The translations under genes were made by a program, and so were the position numbers. From Vibrio bivalvicida (GTDB taxonomy: Bacteria; Pseudomonadota; Gammaproteobacteria; Enterobacterales; Vibrionaceae), in contig NZ_LLEI02000021.1 of the NCBI RefSeq assembly GCF_001399455.2, positions 186,001 through 250,000 on the forward strand: a DNA stretch of 64,000 bases, given 5' to 3'. Below, one piece after another: positions 18,548-28,169 of this stretch. Within the stretch, counting starts at the first letter, position 1, and each line of letters opens with the position of its first letter. The notes beneath the pieces were generated by a model that worked only from the letters and a program-made list of their open reading frames with translations, was not told the origin of the DNA and did not search any database.

Positions 18548-18574
18548 AAAAGCTCCCGAAGAGTGGGAGCTTTT
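18548..18574. terminator. Terminator of the chitinase gene
   Basis: Stem AAAAGCTCCC / GGGAGCTTTT with a 7-base loop, 24 bases past the chitinase stop. A tracts and T tracts flank it on both sides. Confidence 0.88.
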
Positions 18575-18597
18575 TTCATTATTACAACAATGAAAGA

Positions 18598-21204
18598 TTA
18601 TTGAGGATTTAGACCCAGAGTTTGCAACACAAGCTTGAAGTTGTCCTGACGTTCTTTAACCGCGTGAACTTCACCACTTACCGGACAATGACTATCAGGA
18701 CAGCCACGGTTTACGATGCCTGAGACTGCGTCGATAAACTCAGTGCCTTGTAGGCCACCGTCAACGTATTTCTTCAGCTCGGTATGGTAGTTCCATTGTG
18801 CGTAAGGCCCACCTTCATCATTGTAGGTTTGTACTGAACTCACCCAGTAGAATAGACCAGCAATCCATTTAATTTCTCGGTTTTCTTCTGAGCTACAAAT
18901 TAAGCCAGGGTTAGAACAGAAGTCGAGATCAGCATAAAGAGGGTTCGCAGGAGGTGCTTCAACCACAACACCATTCACTGTAGTTCCTACGGTATCTGGG
19001 TCAACATGAGAGCGCCCCATGAAGTGGTTTAGCGTACCGAAGTTTTGGCGACCTGTAGTTTGAATCACACCACGGCCCCACCAACCACAACCTTCGACAG
19101 TTCCGTTAGTGTCGCTACCATCCCAGATGAATTTACCGGCTTTCTGACCTTCGTAGACTTTACACTCACCACGTTCCCAAACTTGCTTAGAGGTGTCTAC
19201 GCTGGTAGGGACTTCCATACAGTGACCGTCGTTTGTCCACCGGCCAACGTTACCGTTAACCAGTAAACCTTTCTCTGCAAGTACGGAGTCTGGTGCTGCG
19301 AAAACAGGCGCTGGAGCACCGTACCATTTCGCATTGGTTAGTGCAGTGACTTCCATCTTCGGATCGCGAGGGCACGAGTAAGGATGGTCAATGCCCGTAA
19401 CCGGGTCTTTACCATAATCGGCGTATTTCTGACCTAGCTGACCACAACTCGCTGTCATCGGGTAGTTAACCGGAGCGCCGTACCTCACCTCGGACCAGTT
19501 GTTTTCATCACAAGCATTGTAGCGAATGGTTTCTTGCATACTTTGCGCTAAGAATGCGGCAATGGCGACTTTTGCGTAAACTGAGTTCGTCGCATCGTTA
19601 GCATTGTCATCCAATAGCCAGAAGGTGTTACCAGCGACACCGACATTGTGCATCGAGTTAAGACCTGCTAAGAAGTCATTCCATTTGTATACCGTAGATG
19701 GTGCCCATTGTGCTTGAGCCACTTCATAAAGGAAGGCTTGGTTGTTCATTGCATTTTCAGCACTTGCCAACTCAGCATTCAATGAGGTGATTCGAGTGAG
19801 TGGTCCATTCTTCACGCTTTCGCCAACGTAATACAAAGGTACGGTCGCAGTCTGGTAACGAGCGATCTTAGTATTTAGGTCAGCACTGTCTGTATCAAAT
19901 AAAATCGCAAAAATGTTGCTGTGTGCAGCTTTGCGAATATGGCGGTCACCAGAGTTATTGCCTAAGAAGTAGGTGGAAGCCTGAGCGGTTGGAATCGAAG
20001 AAAGTAGCACCGGTGTTTTGATATGGTCAGACACTTGTTTAACGTATTCTAGCGCATAGTGCCATTGCTCATTTGTGAGCGCAGCCGTTGAAGCGGATTT
20101 AGTAAAGGCAACAAAATCGGCCTTGTTGAGAGAGTCTGCTTTGTACAGTTCGAAACTCGCCAACAGGTCTGAAGACGCGCCAGAAGCGGCGTTCCATACG
20201 GCTCGTTTACCTGAATGAGTGTTGTAAGCAAAATCACCAATGCTCAATGTCCAACCGAATGTCGCCTGCGGTGCCAGCGCTGAAATGACAAGGTTATGAG
20301 CTTGCGCCCATCCTTTAACATCATCCGTAAGCGCATTGATCGCGTTAATATCAATTTGGCTTTGGGTGCCAGTAGCGTCTACTGCTGCAGTTAGTGCTTG
20401 TTTGACCGCAACAGTACCAAGGGCTGCACCTTTATCGGCTGTTGCTGTGTCTAACACATCGCTGTTAATAATTATTGAAGTCGAGCCAGCAAGGTCTGCC
20501 ACTTGAATCAAGGCCACGAAGGCGTCAGTCAGTTTGGTAATACTTGCAAGGTCTTGACTATTGACTGCACCAATGGTCAGGGTAGATGGTGCATCTAAAC
20601 TCGCAGGGCTTGCGACCACAAAGTTACTTGGCCAGCCGCTGACTTCGAGCCGAACTGGGTCCATGGGGTTTGGCAGTTGCAGTGCAGTTGTTCCACCAGA
20701 AGAGTTATTGTCACAGTCTAGGTGGTGTCCCCAGCTGCTGTCACTACCTGGAATGGAAGATGTCCACCAGTTTGCTTTGTAAGCGACATTTTCATTGACC
20801 ATGATATCACCGCCAGTGGCATGATTTCCTTGTGTCCAATTTGGGTACACGTTGAATTCAGCGCAGGCATCACCAACTGGGCCTGGTGTAGGGTCCGGTG
20901 TTGGATCGGGAGTTGGATCAGGCGTTGGGTCTGGTGTCGGATCTGGAGTAGGGTCAGGGTCAGGCTCTGGCTCTGGTGTAGTCCCGCTGACCAGTTTCCA
21001 TGGAGAATCCCATTCATTGGCGTAGTTATCGGTAGGGCTTTGTCCTGCATTAACCCACCATTTTGCTTCGTAGGTATTGCCCCCAACGGTCACTTGACTG
21101 CCACCGGAGTAGGTCTTCGTTGCATCGTAAGGCTCTGCAGCGTATAGGCTGCCACTTAAAACAATACACGCTAACGAAGCCGCTAACTTGCTTATTCTAA
21201 ACAT
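18598..21204 (-). CDS. Secreted chitinase-like protein, GH19-type domain with two chitin-binding modules
   Basis: Extracellular protein of 868 residues. A signal peptide (1-22) is followed by a CBM5/12-type module (about 24-73, AKWWVNAGQSP, WDSPWKLV). A Pro-Asp-Thr linker (about 74-108, repeated TPDP) leads to a second similar module (about 112-162, KANWWTSS, SSWGHH). The C-terminal region (about 510-868) looks like a GH19 chitinase: a catalytic-Glu segment AQSMQET, then GCGWWGRGVIQTTGRQNFG near residues 700-716, the family hallmark. Many cysteines there suggest disulfides. The roughly 320-residue middle part I cannot assign. The role would be hydrolysis of chitin, a main carbon source for vibrios. 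Confidence 0.85.
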   Translation of the reverse strand: MFRISKLAASLACIVLSGSLYAAEPYDATKTYSGGSQVTVGGNTYEAKWWVNAGQSPTDNYANEWDSPWKLVSGTTPEPEPDPDPTPDPTPDPTPDPTPDPTPDPTPGPVGDACAEFNVYPNWTQGNHATGGDIMVNENVAYKANWWTSSIPGSDSSWGHHLDCDNNSSGGTTALQLPNPMDPVRLEVSGWPSNFVVASPASLDAPSTLTIGAVNSQDLASITKLTDAFVALIQVADLAGSTSIIINSDVLDTATADKGAALGTVAVKQALTAAVDATGTQSQIDINAINALTDDVKGWAQAHNLVISALAPQATFGWTLSIGDFAYNTHSGKRAVWNAASGASSDLLASFELYKADSLNKADFVAFTKSASTAALTNEQWHYALEYVKQVSDHIKTPVLLSSIPTAQASTYFLGNNSGDRHIRKAAHSNIFAILFDTDSADLNTKIARYQTATVPLYYVGESVKNGPLTRITSLNAELASAENAMNNQAFLYEVAQAQWAPSTVYKWNDFLAGLNSMHNVGVAGNTFWLLDDNANDATNSVYAKVAIAAFLAQSMQETIRYNACDENNWSEVRYGAPVNYPMTASCGQLGQKYADYGKDPVTGIDHPYSCPRDPKMEVTALTNAKWYGAPAPVFAAPDSVLAEKGLLVNGNVGRWTNDGHCMEVPTSVDTSKQVWERGECKVYEGQKAGKFIWDGSDTNGTVEGCGWWGRGVIQTTGRQNFGTLNHFMGRSHVDPDTVGTTVNGVVVEAPPANPLYADLDFCSNPGLICSSEENREIKWIAGLFYWVSSVQTYNDEGGPYAQWNYHTELKKYVDGGLQGTEFIDAVSGIVNRGCPDSHCPVSGEVHAVKERQDNFKLVLQTLGLNPQ

Positions 21205-21490
21205 AATTGTTCCTTTCTACTCGTTATTTTATTATTTCCGTTTCACGTTCAAACGCTTATAAATTGCGTATGGTCAGATAAATAATTACCTAAAAATAAG
21301 TTAGCAATTCTTGAAAGGGATATGTGGAAAATCGGTTGTATTAAGAGCTTTATGCGGCTGAAATCACGAGATAATGAGTAATTCTTTGTATGTTACTTAA
21401 TTGTTAAAAATAACTTGTGAGATTGCTTCAGGTTTGGATGTTAGCTAAGTTTTACTAGCAGATACTGTGCGCAAGTGCATAAAATTATTA

Positions 21491-21530
21491 GAGAAACGAG
21501 AAACGAGAAACGAGAAACGAGAAACGAGAA
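21491..21530. repeat. Tandem heptamer repeat (GAGAAAC)
   Basis: Five perfect copies of GAGAAAC plus a partial copy. It lies just beyond the end of the APE operon and is the same period, but not the same unit, as the array at 9794-9848. Confidence 0.85.
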
Positions 21531-21556
21531 TAGGGAGAATGAAATGAGGGGAGAAG

Positions 21557-21585
21557 TCAGCCAAGTCACGGTTGGACTTGGCTGA
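21557..21585 (-). terminator. Hairpin downstream of the APE operon
   Basis: Perfect 11-bp stem TCAGCCAAGTC / GACTTGGCTGA with a 7-base loop, 16 bases past the apeR stop. The sequence after the stem on the minus strand is pyrimidine-rich but not a pure T run, so termination is likely rather than certain. Confidence 0.65.
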
Positions 21586-21601
21586 GAAAGAGACCTTAGG
21601 G

Positions 21602-22825
21602 CTAGATCTTCTTAAAGATAATTGATGTGTTAATGCCACCAAAAGCAAAGTTATTGCTCATCAGGTATTCCACCTCAAGTTCGCGACCGTTACCAGTTAT
21701 ATAGTCGAGGTTACCACACAGCTCATCTAAAGAATCTAGATTGAGTGTTGGGCTAAACCAGCCTGTGTGCATCATTTCGAGACTCAACCATGCTTCAATG
21801 GCTCCACAAGCACCAAGAGTATGGCCGAAGTAACTCTTAAGTGAACTGATTGGCACTTTACCTAGTGCATTCGCGGTGGCGTTACTTTCAGCGATATCAC
21901 CACGATCCGTCGCAGTACCATGCGCTGAAACATAGCCGATTTTCTCCGGTTCGATTCCCGCATCTTGCAGCGCCATCTCCATACAAATCTGCATGGTTTC
22001 CATCTGTGGTTGGGTTACATGAGCGGCATCGCAGTTGCTGGCAAAGCCAATTATTTCAGCATAGATCTTTGCGCCACGTGCTTTAGCATGCTCATACTCT
22101 TCAAGAACTAATGTACCAGCCCCTTCACCAATCACTAGGCCATCACGATGAGTATCGTATGGGCGAGGAGTACTTTTGGGAGTGTCGTTCTTTAAGCTGG
22201 TGGCAAATAGGGTATCAAAGACAGCAGATTCAGTCGGGCACAGTTCTTCACCGCCACCAGCCACCATCACCGTTTGGTAGCCATGTTTAATCGCTTCGTA
22301 GGCATAACCAATTGCTTGGCTACCCGAAGTACATGCGCTGCTGGTTGGAATGACACGGCCTTTCAATCCAAAGAACAGCCCAACGTTGACTGCTGCGGTG
22401 TGTGGCATCATTTGAACATAGGTGGTTGCTGTGATGGCTCTGGTTGATTTCTCATTAAGCATCACGCCAAATGCACCAACCGCGTCGGTACTACCCGTAG
22501 ATGATCCATATGCTATGCCAGTTTGACCATTGGTCAGGATATCTGCCCCTAACAAACCAGCTTGATCTAGGGCATTTTCTGTCGCCACGGTCGCCAAGCG
22601 AGAAACACGACCCATACCACGCACTTGTTTGCGTTTGTAATGTTTTGGTATTTCAAAGTCATCGACAGGGGCGGCGAGTTTTGTGTTTAAACCATCGTAC
22701 TGCTCGTAAGATGGCATATATTGTGTGGCGTTTTCACAGGCTCTAAGCTTTGGCTCAACCGTTTGCCAGTCGTTACCAAATGCAGTAACACCCGACATAC
22801 CCGTAACTACGACGCGGCGGCTCAT
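21602..22825 (-). CDS. apeR: Aryl polyene beta-ketoacyl-ACP synthase ApeR
   Basis: FabF-like condensing enzyme of 407 residues that would elongate or initiate the polyene on carrier proteins. The catalytic triad is intact: Cys165 in SSACTSGS, His302 in SAHGTATD and His335 in SYFGHTLGA. It is the last gene of the long APE operon and starts with a 4-base overlap with apeQ. In characterised APE systems ApeR is a second ketosynthase beside the ApeO/ApeC pair. Name assigned from family and cluster position. Confidence 0.9.
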   Translation of the reverse strand: MSRRVVVTGMSGVTAFGNDWQTVEPKLRACENATQYMPSYEQYDGLNTKLAAPVDDFEIPKHYKRKQVRGMGRVSRLATVATENALDQAGLLGADILTNGQTGIAYGSSTGSTDAVGAFGVMLNEKSTRAITATTYVQMMPHTAAVNVGLFFGLKGRVIPTSSACTSGSQAIGYAYEAIKHGYQTVMVAGGGEELCPTESAVFDTLFATSLKNDTPKSTPRPYDTHRDGLVIGEGAGTLVLEEYEHAKARGAKIYAEIIGFASNCDAAHVTQPQMETMQICMEMALQDAGIEPEKIGYVSAHGTATDRGDIAESNATANALGKVPISSLKSYFGHTLGACGAIEAWLSLEMMHTGWFSPTLNLDSLDELCGNLDYITGNGRELEVEYLMSNNFAFGGINTSIIFKKI

Positions 22826-23547
22826 ATTAAACCTCCATTAACTGAGATTACTTGGCGAGTCACATAGCCAGCAATGTCAGACATCAAGTAGCTCACCAGA
22901 CCTGCGACTTCTTCAGGCTCACCCATGCGGCGGAGCGGAATTTGTGGCATTGCGTGCTCTTTGACGTGGGTATCGACCATGCCTGTATCAATCAGGCCAG
23001 GAGCGACACAGTTTACAGTGATCTTACGTTTAGCAAGCTCTAGTGCAAGAGATTTAGTTGCACCAATAACGCCCGCTTTTGCTGCGCTGTAGTTGGTTTG
23101 TCCACGGTTACCCATTAGACCAGATACCGAAGCGAGAGTGACGATTCGTCCACCTTTTCGCTTTTGTACCATAGGCATTACACATGGGTGAAGTACGTTG
23201 TAGAAGCTATCTAGGTTGGTATGGATGACACCATCCCACTCTTCTTCAGTCATGGCTGGAAAAGCGGTATCGCGTGTGATCCCTGCGTTATTTACTACGC
23301 CATAGTATGCGCCATATTCTGCGATGTCGACTTCTAGCTTAGTCCGACATGTTTCGCGATCACTGATATCAAATTGAATTAGACGGCCAGTACCACCGTT
23401 AGCTTCGATAGTGTCTAATGTTTCCTGAGCGCCTTGCTGGTCACCCATGTAGTGGACTGCAATGGAAAATCCATCTTTAGCCAATTGAATGGCGATGGCT
23501 TTACCGATGCCTTTACTTGCACCTGTCACTAAAACTCGTCGGGTCAT
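22822..23547 (-). CDS. apeQ: Aryl polyene 3-ketoacyl-ACP reductase ApeQ
   Basis: FabG-like short-chain dehydrogenase of 241 residues, which reduces the beta-keto group in each elongation round with NADPH. It has the Rossmann glycine motif TGASKGIGKA, NNAG, the catalytic Ser in LASVSG and the YSAAK Tyr/Lys pair. Both ends overlap neighbouring genes by 4 bases (ATGA type). It works between the ketosynthases and the dehydratases ApeI/ApeP. Confidence 0.92.
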   Translation of the reverse strand: MTRRVLVTGASKGIGKAIAIQLAKDGFSIAVHYMGDQQGAQETLDTIEANGGTGRLIQFDISDRETCRTKLEVDIAEYGAYYGVVNNAGITRDTAFPAMTEEEWDGVIHTNLDSFYNVLHPCVMPMVQKRKGGRIVTLASVSGLMGNRGQTNYSAAKAGVIGATKSLALELAKRKITVNCVAPGLIDTGMVDTHVKEHAMPQIPLRRMGEPEEVAGLVSYLMSDIAGYVTRQVISVNGGLI

Positions 23548-24008
23548 TGTTGACTCCTGATTTTCATTTCTTTTAATTTTTGTTCGGATGGTACGTAAAC
23601 ATTTAACTGACAGCTAGCAACTATCTTCTGTTCGAACTCGATACGGGCTGTAAATACGGCCATACCATTGTCTTCCATCATTTTCTCTGCGTATACATCA
23701 AGTACCTGACCTTGTGCGAAATGGTCACAGTGAGACGTGTAACGGCGACTACCTAGAAGAAAACCTATAGGAGGCTTTTGCTCTTGCCGCATGGCATGAT
23801 AACCAGACCAAGCCGCTACCGATTGCGCCATAAACTCAATCCCGACATAGGCAGGAATGCTTTTTGACTTTAAGTTGAAGAAAGGGTTCTTGGCACCAAT
23901 ATCCACCTGACAGTGAATGGTTTCTTGTTGTATGTCTAGCGCACGATCAATAAGTATCATGGGCTCATCGTGGGGCAGCAACTGCCCAATAGCAGGATAG
24001 TTAGTCAT
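23544..24008 (-). CDS. apeP: Aryl polyene 3-hydroxyacyl-ACP dehydratase ApeP
   Basis: Hot-dog fold dehydratase of 154 residues that removes water to form the conjugated double bonds. The N-terminal LLPHDEPM carries the catalytic His, and GIEFMAQSVAAWSGYHA carries the acidic partner. The start chosen (MTNYPAIGQ) overlaps the end of apeO by 8 bases; a longer reading adds 15 hydrophobic residues that come from the overlap. In characterised APE systems ApeP pairs with ApeI. Confidence 0.88.
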   Translation of the reverse strand: MTNYPAIGQLLPHDEPMILIDRALDIQQETIHCQVDIGAKNPFFNLKSKSIPAYVGIEFMAQSVAAWSGYHAMRQEQKPPIGFLLGSRRYTSHCDHFAQGQVLDVYAEKMMEDNGMAVFTARIEFEQKIVASCQLNVYVPSEQKLKEMKIRSQQ

Positions 24009-25188
24009 GGGTATAACCAAAAATGAGACTAATGTTATTACCACCAAATGCAAAAGAGTTACTTAAAATGGCTTTGCCTTGCAGTTTCGTTGGTGCTTCA
24101 ACCAGTGAAACATTGATGTCATCTGCTTTGTTTTGGCAATGCTGAATGGGGAGTGGTAAATCGTGTACTAAAATATGCCACGCAATCGCGGCTTCGGTAG
24201 CGCTTGCTGCGCCAAGCGTATGACCTGTAAACGGCTTGGTTGAGCTGACAGAAACCTTGTTACCAAACAGCCGATAAATGGCTTTGCTTTCCATGCTGTC
24301 GTTGAGTTGGGTAGCTGTACCGTGCGCATTAATGTAACCAATGTCAGCAGTGGTTAACCCTGCGTTATCCAATGCTTTTTGCATGGCTTGCTCTGCGCCA
24401 ATTCCTTCTGGATGAGGGGCAGAGATATGGTGAGCGTCTGAACTATCACCTGCGCCAAGCAATGCCACTTTTGACGGTTTTTTACTGAGCAGCATTAGAG
24501 CGGCCGATTCGCCGATATTGATGCCGTCACGAGAGTCGCTAAAGGGCTGACATAGATTCTTAGATAGGGCCTCTAAGCCGTTAAAGCCGTTCAATGTTAG
24601 TCGGCAAATGGTATCGACACCACCAACAATGACTGCATCGGCGAGTCCACTGTTGAGAAGGCGCTGAGCAGTAATGAATACCCGACCACTAGAAGAACAA
24701 GCGGTAGAAATCGCGTAACAAGGGCCTGTAATACCGAAATAAGTGGCGATAAAGTCACTGGCGTTGCCAAGTTCTTGCTTACGATAATGGTAAGTGTCAG
24801 GAAAGTCGCCACTAATTAACTTCTGTTGGTAGGCTGTTTCGCCATCAGCAATCCCCGATGTGCTAGTGCCGATAATCACTGCAACTCTTGATGCACCATA
24901 TTCGCCAATAACTTGTTTTACAGACTCTTCGATCTGCTTAAGGGCGGATAATGCAAGCTGATTATTGCGTGTATTGAAGGCTTGTAAGTGTGTGGGAATT
25001 TCGGGCAGCGATTGTGCTATACGACCGACAACCGTCGAGGACTTAGTATTGAGTATATCGTCATCTCGCACCATGTTAGATGTGGATTGATCGGACAGGC
25101 ATTGATGAATCTGAGAGGCCTCAGATCCCATTGCAGAATGAAAACCGCAGTCTTGGATAAAAATGGGTTTTGAAACTTGTGTCAACAT
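24001..25188 (-). CDS. apeO: Aryl polyene ketosynthase ApeO
   Basis: Condensing enzyme of 395 residues with a full active site: Cys164 in STACSSSG, His289 in NAHGTATQ and His323 in KPFTGHTLG. ApeO is the chain-extending ketosynthase that partners the active-site-less ApeC in studied APE systems. It lies 21 bases after apeN and overlaps apeP. The second ketosynthase of the cluster is ApeR. Confidence 0.9.
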   Translation of the reverse strand: MLTQVSKPIFIQDCGFHSAMGSEASQIHQCLSDQSTSNMVRDDDILNTKSSTVVGRIAQSLPEIPTHLQAFNTRNNQLALSALKQIEESVKQVIGEYGASRVAVIIGTSTSGIADGETAYQQKLISGDFPDTYHYRKQELGNASDFIATYFGITGPCYAISTACSSSGRVFITAQRLLNSGLADAVIVGGVDTICRLTLNGFNGLEALSKNLCQPFSDSRDGINIGESAALMLLSKKPSKVALLGAGDSSDAHHISAPHPEGIGAEQAMQKALDNAGLTTADIGYINAHGTATQLNDSMESKAIYRLFGNKVSVSSTKPFTGHTLGAASATEAAIAWHILVHDLPLPIQHCQNKADDINVSLVEAPTKLQGKAILSNSFAFGGNNISLIFGYTHD

Positions 25189-25209
25189 GATGGCTATCTA
25201 TGGAGTTGT

Positions 25210-25821
25210 CTAAGCTTTACTAAATTGAAGCGTTTTAATCTTAATAGTGTAGTTTTCGATTAAGTGATGGAACAAGATATCTCCGCTTAACCTATCTGTG
25301 TTGCTATATTGGATGTCGATGACCTTTTCACCACGGCTATCGACAATAGCTCTGGAATTATTACTATCAATTATTTGCCACCTTACCTCATTTAGTGAGG
25401 CTTCCCAAGCAGAAACAGGCCACAGCGTGATCATCAGGTTAAATAGTACCTGTTCAGGTGCGGGTAGTACGCTACCTAAACCACTTAAAATATCGGTTGT
25501 TATTTCATCATCTTGATAACTAACGGATAAAATGCGTGTCCCCCAAGATGAAAAACCCGCTAACACCAGTTTGTTGTCACTGACTTGCAATTGAACGGGC
25601 AGTTGCTCTGATTGGCTTTGTTCATCGCTGTTCCATGTTGCTTCAATCAGTTGACTGGCCGTTAGTGAATAACCCAAGTCGCTTGGTGCTGGTAAGTCAA
25701 CTTTTTCCTGCTTGGTAATTTGCACACTTGGCGTGGTTGATTGTGGTGTTGAGCTACAGGCACTCACGGCCAAGCCAAGCAATATGGTTAATAGCGTTTG
25801 GGCTAGAAAACGTGACTTCAT
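25210..25821 (-). CDS. apeN: APE lipoprotein ApeN (DUF3261)
   Basis: Predicted outer-membrane lipoprotein of 203 residues. The signal peptide ends in a lipobox (AVSACSST, acylated Cys about residue 22) followed by a Ser/Thr-rich spacer. The rest matches the DUF3261 family found next to MMPL exporters in APE clusters. It starts with a 4-base overlap with apeM. The likely role is in moving the aryl polyene lipid to the outer membrane; the mechanism is unknown. Confidence 0.8.
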   Translation of the reverse strand: MKSRFLAQTLLTILLGLAVSACSSTPQSTTPSVQITKQEKVDLPAPSDLGYSLTASQLIEATWNSDEQSQSEQLPVQLQVSDNKLVLAGFSSWGTRILSVSYQDDEITTDILSGLGSVLPAPEQVLFNLMITLWPVSAWEASLNEVRWQIIDSNNSRAIVDSRGEKVIDIQYSNTDRLSGDILFHHLIENYTIKIKTLQFSKA

Positions 25822-28169
25822 GATGGTTTCCTTTCTTCAATTGCCAAAGGGGACAGCAACCAAGCAACGAAAATACCGCTCAACACAGTGATGCCAAAAC
25901 TATGAATGGCGTGCGTCTGGCTAAGTGAAAGCAAGCCAAACGAGAGCAATGTGGTCATCGCCGAGAGTGTAATTGCCAGTAATGTACTTTGGCTACGCGC
26001 TTTTTCAGCAAAAAACAGTGTGTAGTCGATGCCAATCCCAATAATGAGAATAAGTGCGAGTAAATTGAACAGATTCAGTGTGGAGCCTACGGCTGAAGCG
26101 GTCGCTAAACCCGCAACGCAAGCAACTAAGCAAGGCATTAATATCTTTATTGATTGCTTGAGGCCGTAACGTTGCATTAGTAACAGCGAAATGACGGCAA
26201 GCGCAATAACGACCAGCTCCATCACCTTGACTCTATAGTTGGCAAATAAGTCTGAGATTTCTTCTGCTTTGTCGAGGTAGCTAATATCAGAGTGGGCCTC
26301 AGTAAATGCTTTGATCTGTTTGGGTTGCGACAACTCACTCAGGACGACGACACTGGCCACTTTATCTTCCACCTGACCAATATAAAGAAAACGGACGGGT
26401 TCAGATACCGTATACGTCAGGTATTCTTGTAAGGACACAAGCGATAATGGCGCAGTTAAGCTTGGTGGCTGCGCTAGCTTGAGTGTATTGCTAAGAAGCG
26501 TACCTTGCTGTTGATATAAAGTCTTAATCAGCTGATAGTTTTGCTCTTGGCGAGCGGTTGAACTCAGGTATTGGCTTAGGCTCTGATGGCCTTGAATCAC
26601 ACCTTCATGCTGCCATGATTCTAGCTGTGGTTCTAAAGATTCGAGGCGCTGTAATAACGCTTCATCATTTTGAGCCGTAACAACGAGCATTTGTTGCGAT
26701 GATTGTAGCCCACTGAGCTTAGAGATGAACTCCTCTTGCTGTTTTAGTCTTTCAGGCATAGCTTGTAGTTGCCTGATATCATCGTCGTAGTGCAAGCTTG
26801 TCAGAGGTAAAACAGCAATGGTTAAGCATGCTAAGGGCACCCCGTACTTCACTACAGGCTGTGTCCATAGCGCGAGCCATCTATGCCAAAACCATTGTCC
26901 TGGTAGTTTTCTATCCGCGCTGTGTTTAACGGCCAAAACAGGGTACCAAGCCACTACGGTTGCGTAGGCGGCGACCAAGCCGATCGAAGAGAACAGAGCC
27001 AGCTGTTGCAACCCCGGGAAAGGAGCTATTAGCATCCCAAGATAGCCAATTAGACTCGTGATCAGTCCTAGGGTGATGGCTATAAAAATGTGTTGAAGAC
27101 CTTTGTGGCTGTCCCACTTGCGACCCGCGGCAAGACGTTCAGTGAGGTAGTGGAAAGCATAGTCGATGGAAACCCCAATCAAGCTTGCGCCAAAGACCAA
27201 GCTAAATAGGTGTACACGACCAAAGATCCAAGTGGTCAGAGCTAGTGCCGACAAAAGGCCGACGCCAATTGAGAGTAGTGCGAGGGAAAGTGGTGCTGTA
27301 CTACGAAATACTCCGACGACTAAGATGATTACTCCAAGTAAGGAAAATAGGCCGATAGTACTGATTTCTGATTTCGCGCTTTGAGTGCCAAACTGGGCAT
27401 AAAACAGCACCCCAGTATGTTGGGTTTTGGCATTAAACTGTTCTGATAATGTACGTTCAATTGATTCAATCTCTGCGACACCTTGTTGTGCTGTCAGGCT
27501 ATAGGGTGAGTCTTTCAAAGTTGCACTAACGAGAACATATTTTTGTCCTTCGAATTCTGTTGCGAGAAAGCCTTGCTCAAGGTGAAAAGCTGAGCTGAGC
27601 TGAGTTAACTCAGAGAGATAGTCACGAAACAGCAAAAACGGGTCGCTGGATAACTCCTGGCCAGTAACACCGGAAAATGGATTATAAAGAGACTGAAGTA
27701 CATACTGTACTTGCGCTTGTGGTTGGTTTGCTAATCTATCGCGTTGTTCAGAGGTCAGTTGCTGGTACCTGCGGTCAAAATAATAGCTTGCCCACTGGCT
27801 CTGTTGCGTGGCACTAACCTTTCCTGAGACCATATTAAATAGCCCCGTCTGGGTGAGAGAACGCTCTAAATGGCTCGCGGCAGCGAAGGCGGAGTCAGCG
27901 TTGTCTGAGGTGACAACAAAGACGACTTTGTCACTTAAGTTGCTTGATACAGATTCAAAGGCTAATTCCGCGACAGGATCTTGCTGATTAATAGGCAGCA
28001 GCTTGAGGATATTCGTTTCAATCGGAGATTGGGCTGACCAGATCCACTGCTTCGCGAGCATAGTAATGAACAGCATGACTAAACCTAGCCATGCGAGTGC
28101 GATCTTTTTCGTCTTTTTTGCTTCTGCCGAGTTAGGGAGCTTAGAAGCTGAATTGCGCTTGTTCAGCAT
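25818..28169 (-). CDS. apeM: APE exporter ApeM, MMPL/RND family
   Basis: Inner-membrane transporter of 783 residues. The pattern is that of the MMPL family: one N-terminal membrane helix (about 25-45), a large periplasmic domain, five or more helices (about 275-440) with FGASLIGVSIDYAFHYL, a second periplasmic domain, and a final helix block with LILIIGIGIDYTLFFAEKA. The GxxxDY proton-relay motif occurs in both halves. It overlaps apeL upstream and apeN downstream. It should carry the lipid-linked aryl polyene across the inner membrane. Confidence 0.9.
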   Translation of the reverse strand: MLNKRNSASKLPNSAEAKKTKKIALAWLGLVMLFITMLAKQWIWSAQSPIETNILKLLPINQQDPVAELAFESVSSNLSDKVVFVVTSDNADSAFAAASHLERSLTQTGLFNMVSGKVSATQQSQWASYYFDRRYQQLTSEQRDRLANQPQAQVQYVLQSLYNPFSGVTGQELSSDPFLLFRDYLSELTQLSSAFHLEQGFLATEFEGQKYVLVSATLKDSPYSLTAQQGVAEIESIERTLSEQFNAKTQHTGVLFYAQFGTQSAKSEISTIGLFSLLGVIILVVGVFRSTAPLSLALLSIGVGLLSALALTTWIFGRVHLFSLVFGASLIGVSIDYAFHYLTERLAAGRKWDSHKGLQHIFIAITLGLITSLIGYLGMLIAPFPGLQQLALFSSIGLVAAYATVVAWYPVLAVKHSADRKLPGQWFWHRWLALWTQPVVKYGVPLACLTIAVLPLTSLHYDDDIRQLQAMPERLKQQEEFISKLSGLQSSQQMLVVTAQNDEALLQRLESLEPQLESWQHEGVIQGHQSLSQYLSSTARQEQNYQLIKTLYQQQGTLLSNTLKLAQPPSLTAPLSLVSLQEYLTYTVSEPVRFLYIGQVEDKVASVVVLSELSQPKQIKAFTEAHSDISYLDKAEEISDLFANYRVKVMELVVIALAVISLLLMQRYGLKQSIKILMPCLVACVAGLATASAVGSTLNLFNLLALILIIGIGIDYTLFFAEKARSQSTLLAITLSAMTTLLSFGLLSLSQTHAIHSFGITVLSGIFVAWLLSPLAIEERKPS

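Larger units (their letters stand above)
21205..21601. other. Intergenic region between chitinase and apeR
   Basis: Contains the chitinase promoter on the left, a GAGAAAC heptamer array (21491-21530) and a hairpin downstream of apeR (21557-21585). No gene was seen. Confidence 0.5.

Noticed and set aside
20881..20990. GT-rich repeat region on the plus strand that looks like a tandem repeat
   Set aside because: It is the coding sequence for the Pro-Asp-Thr linker of the chitinase, so the repetition is explained by the protein.
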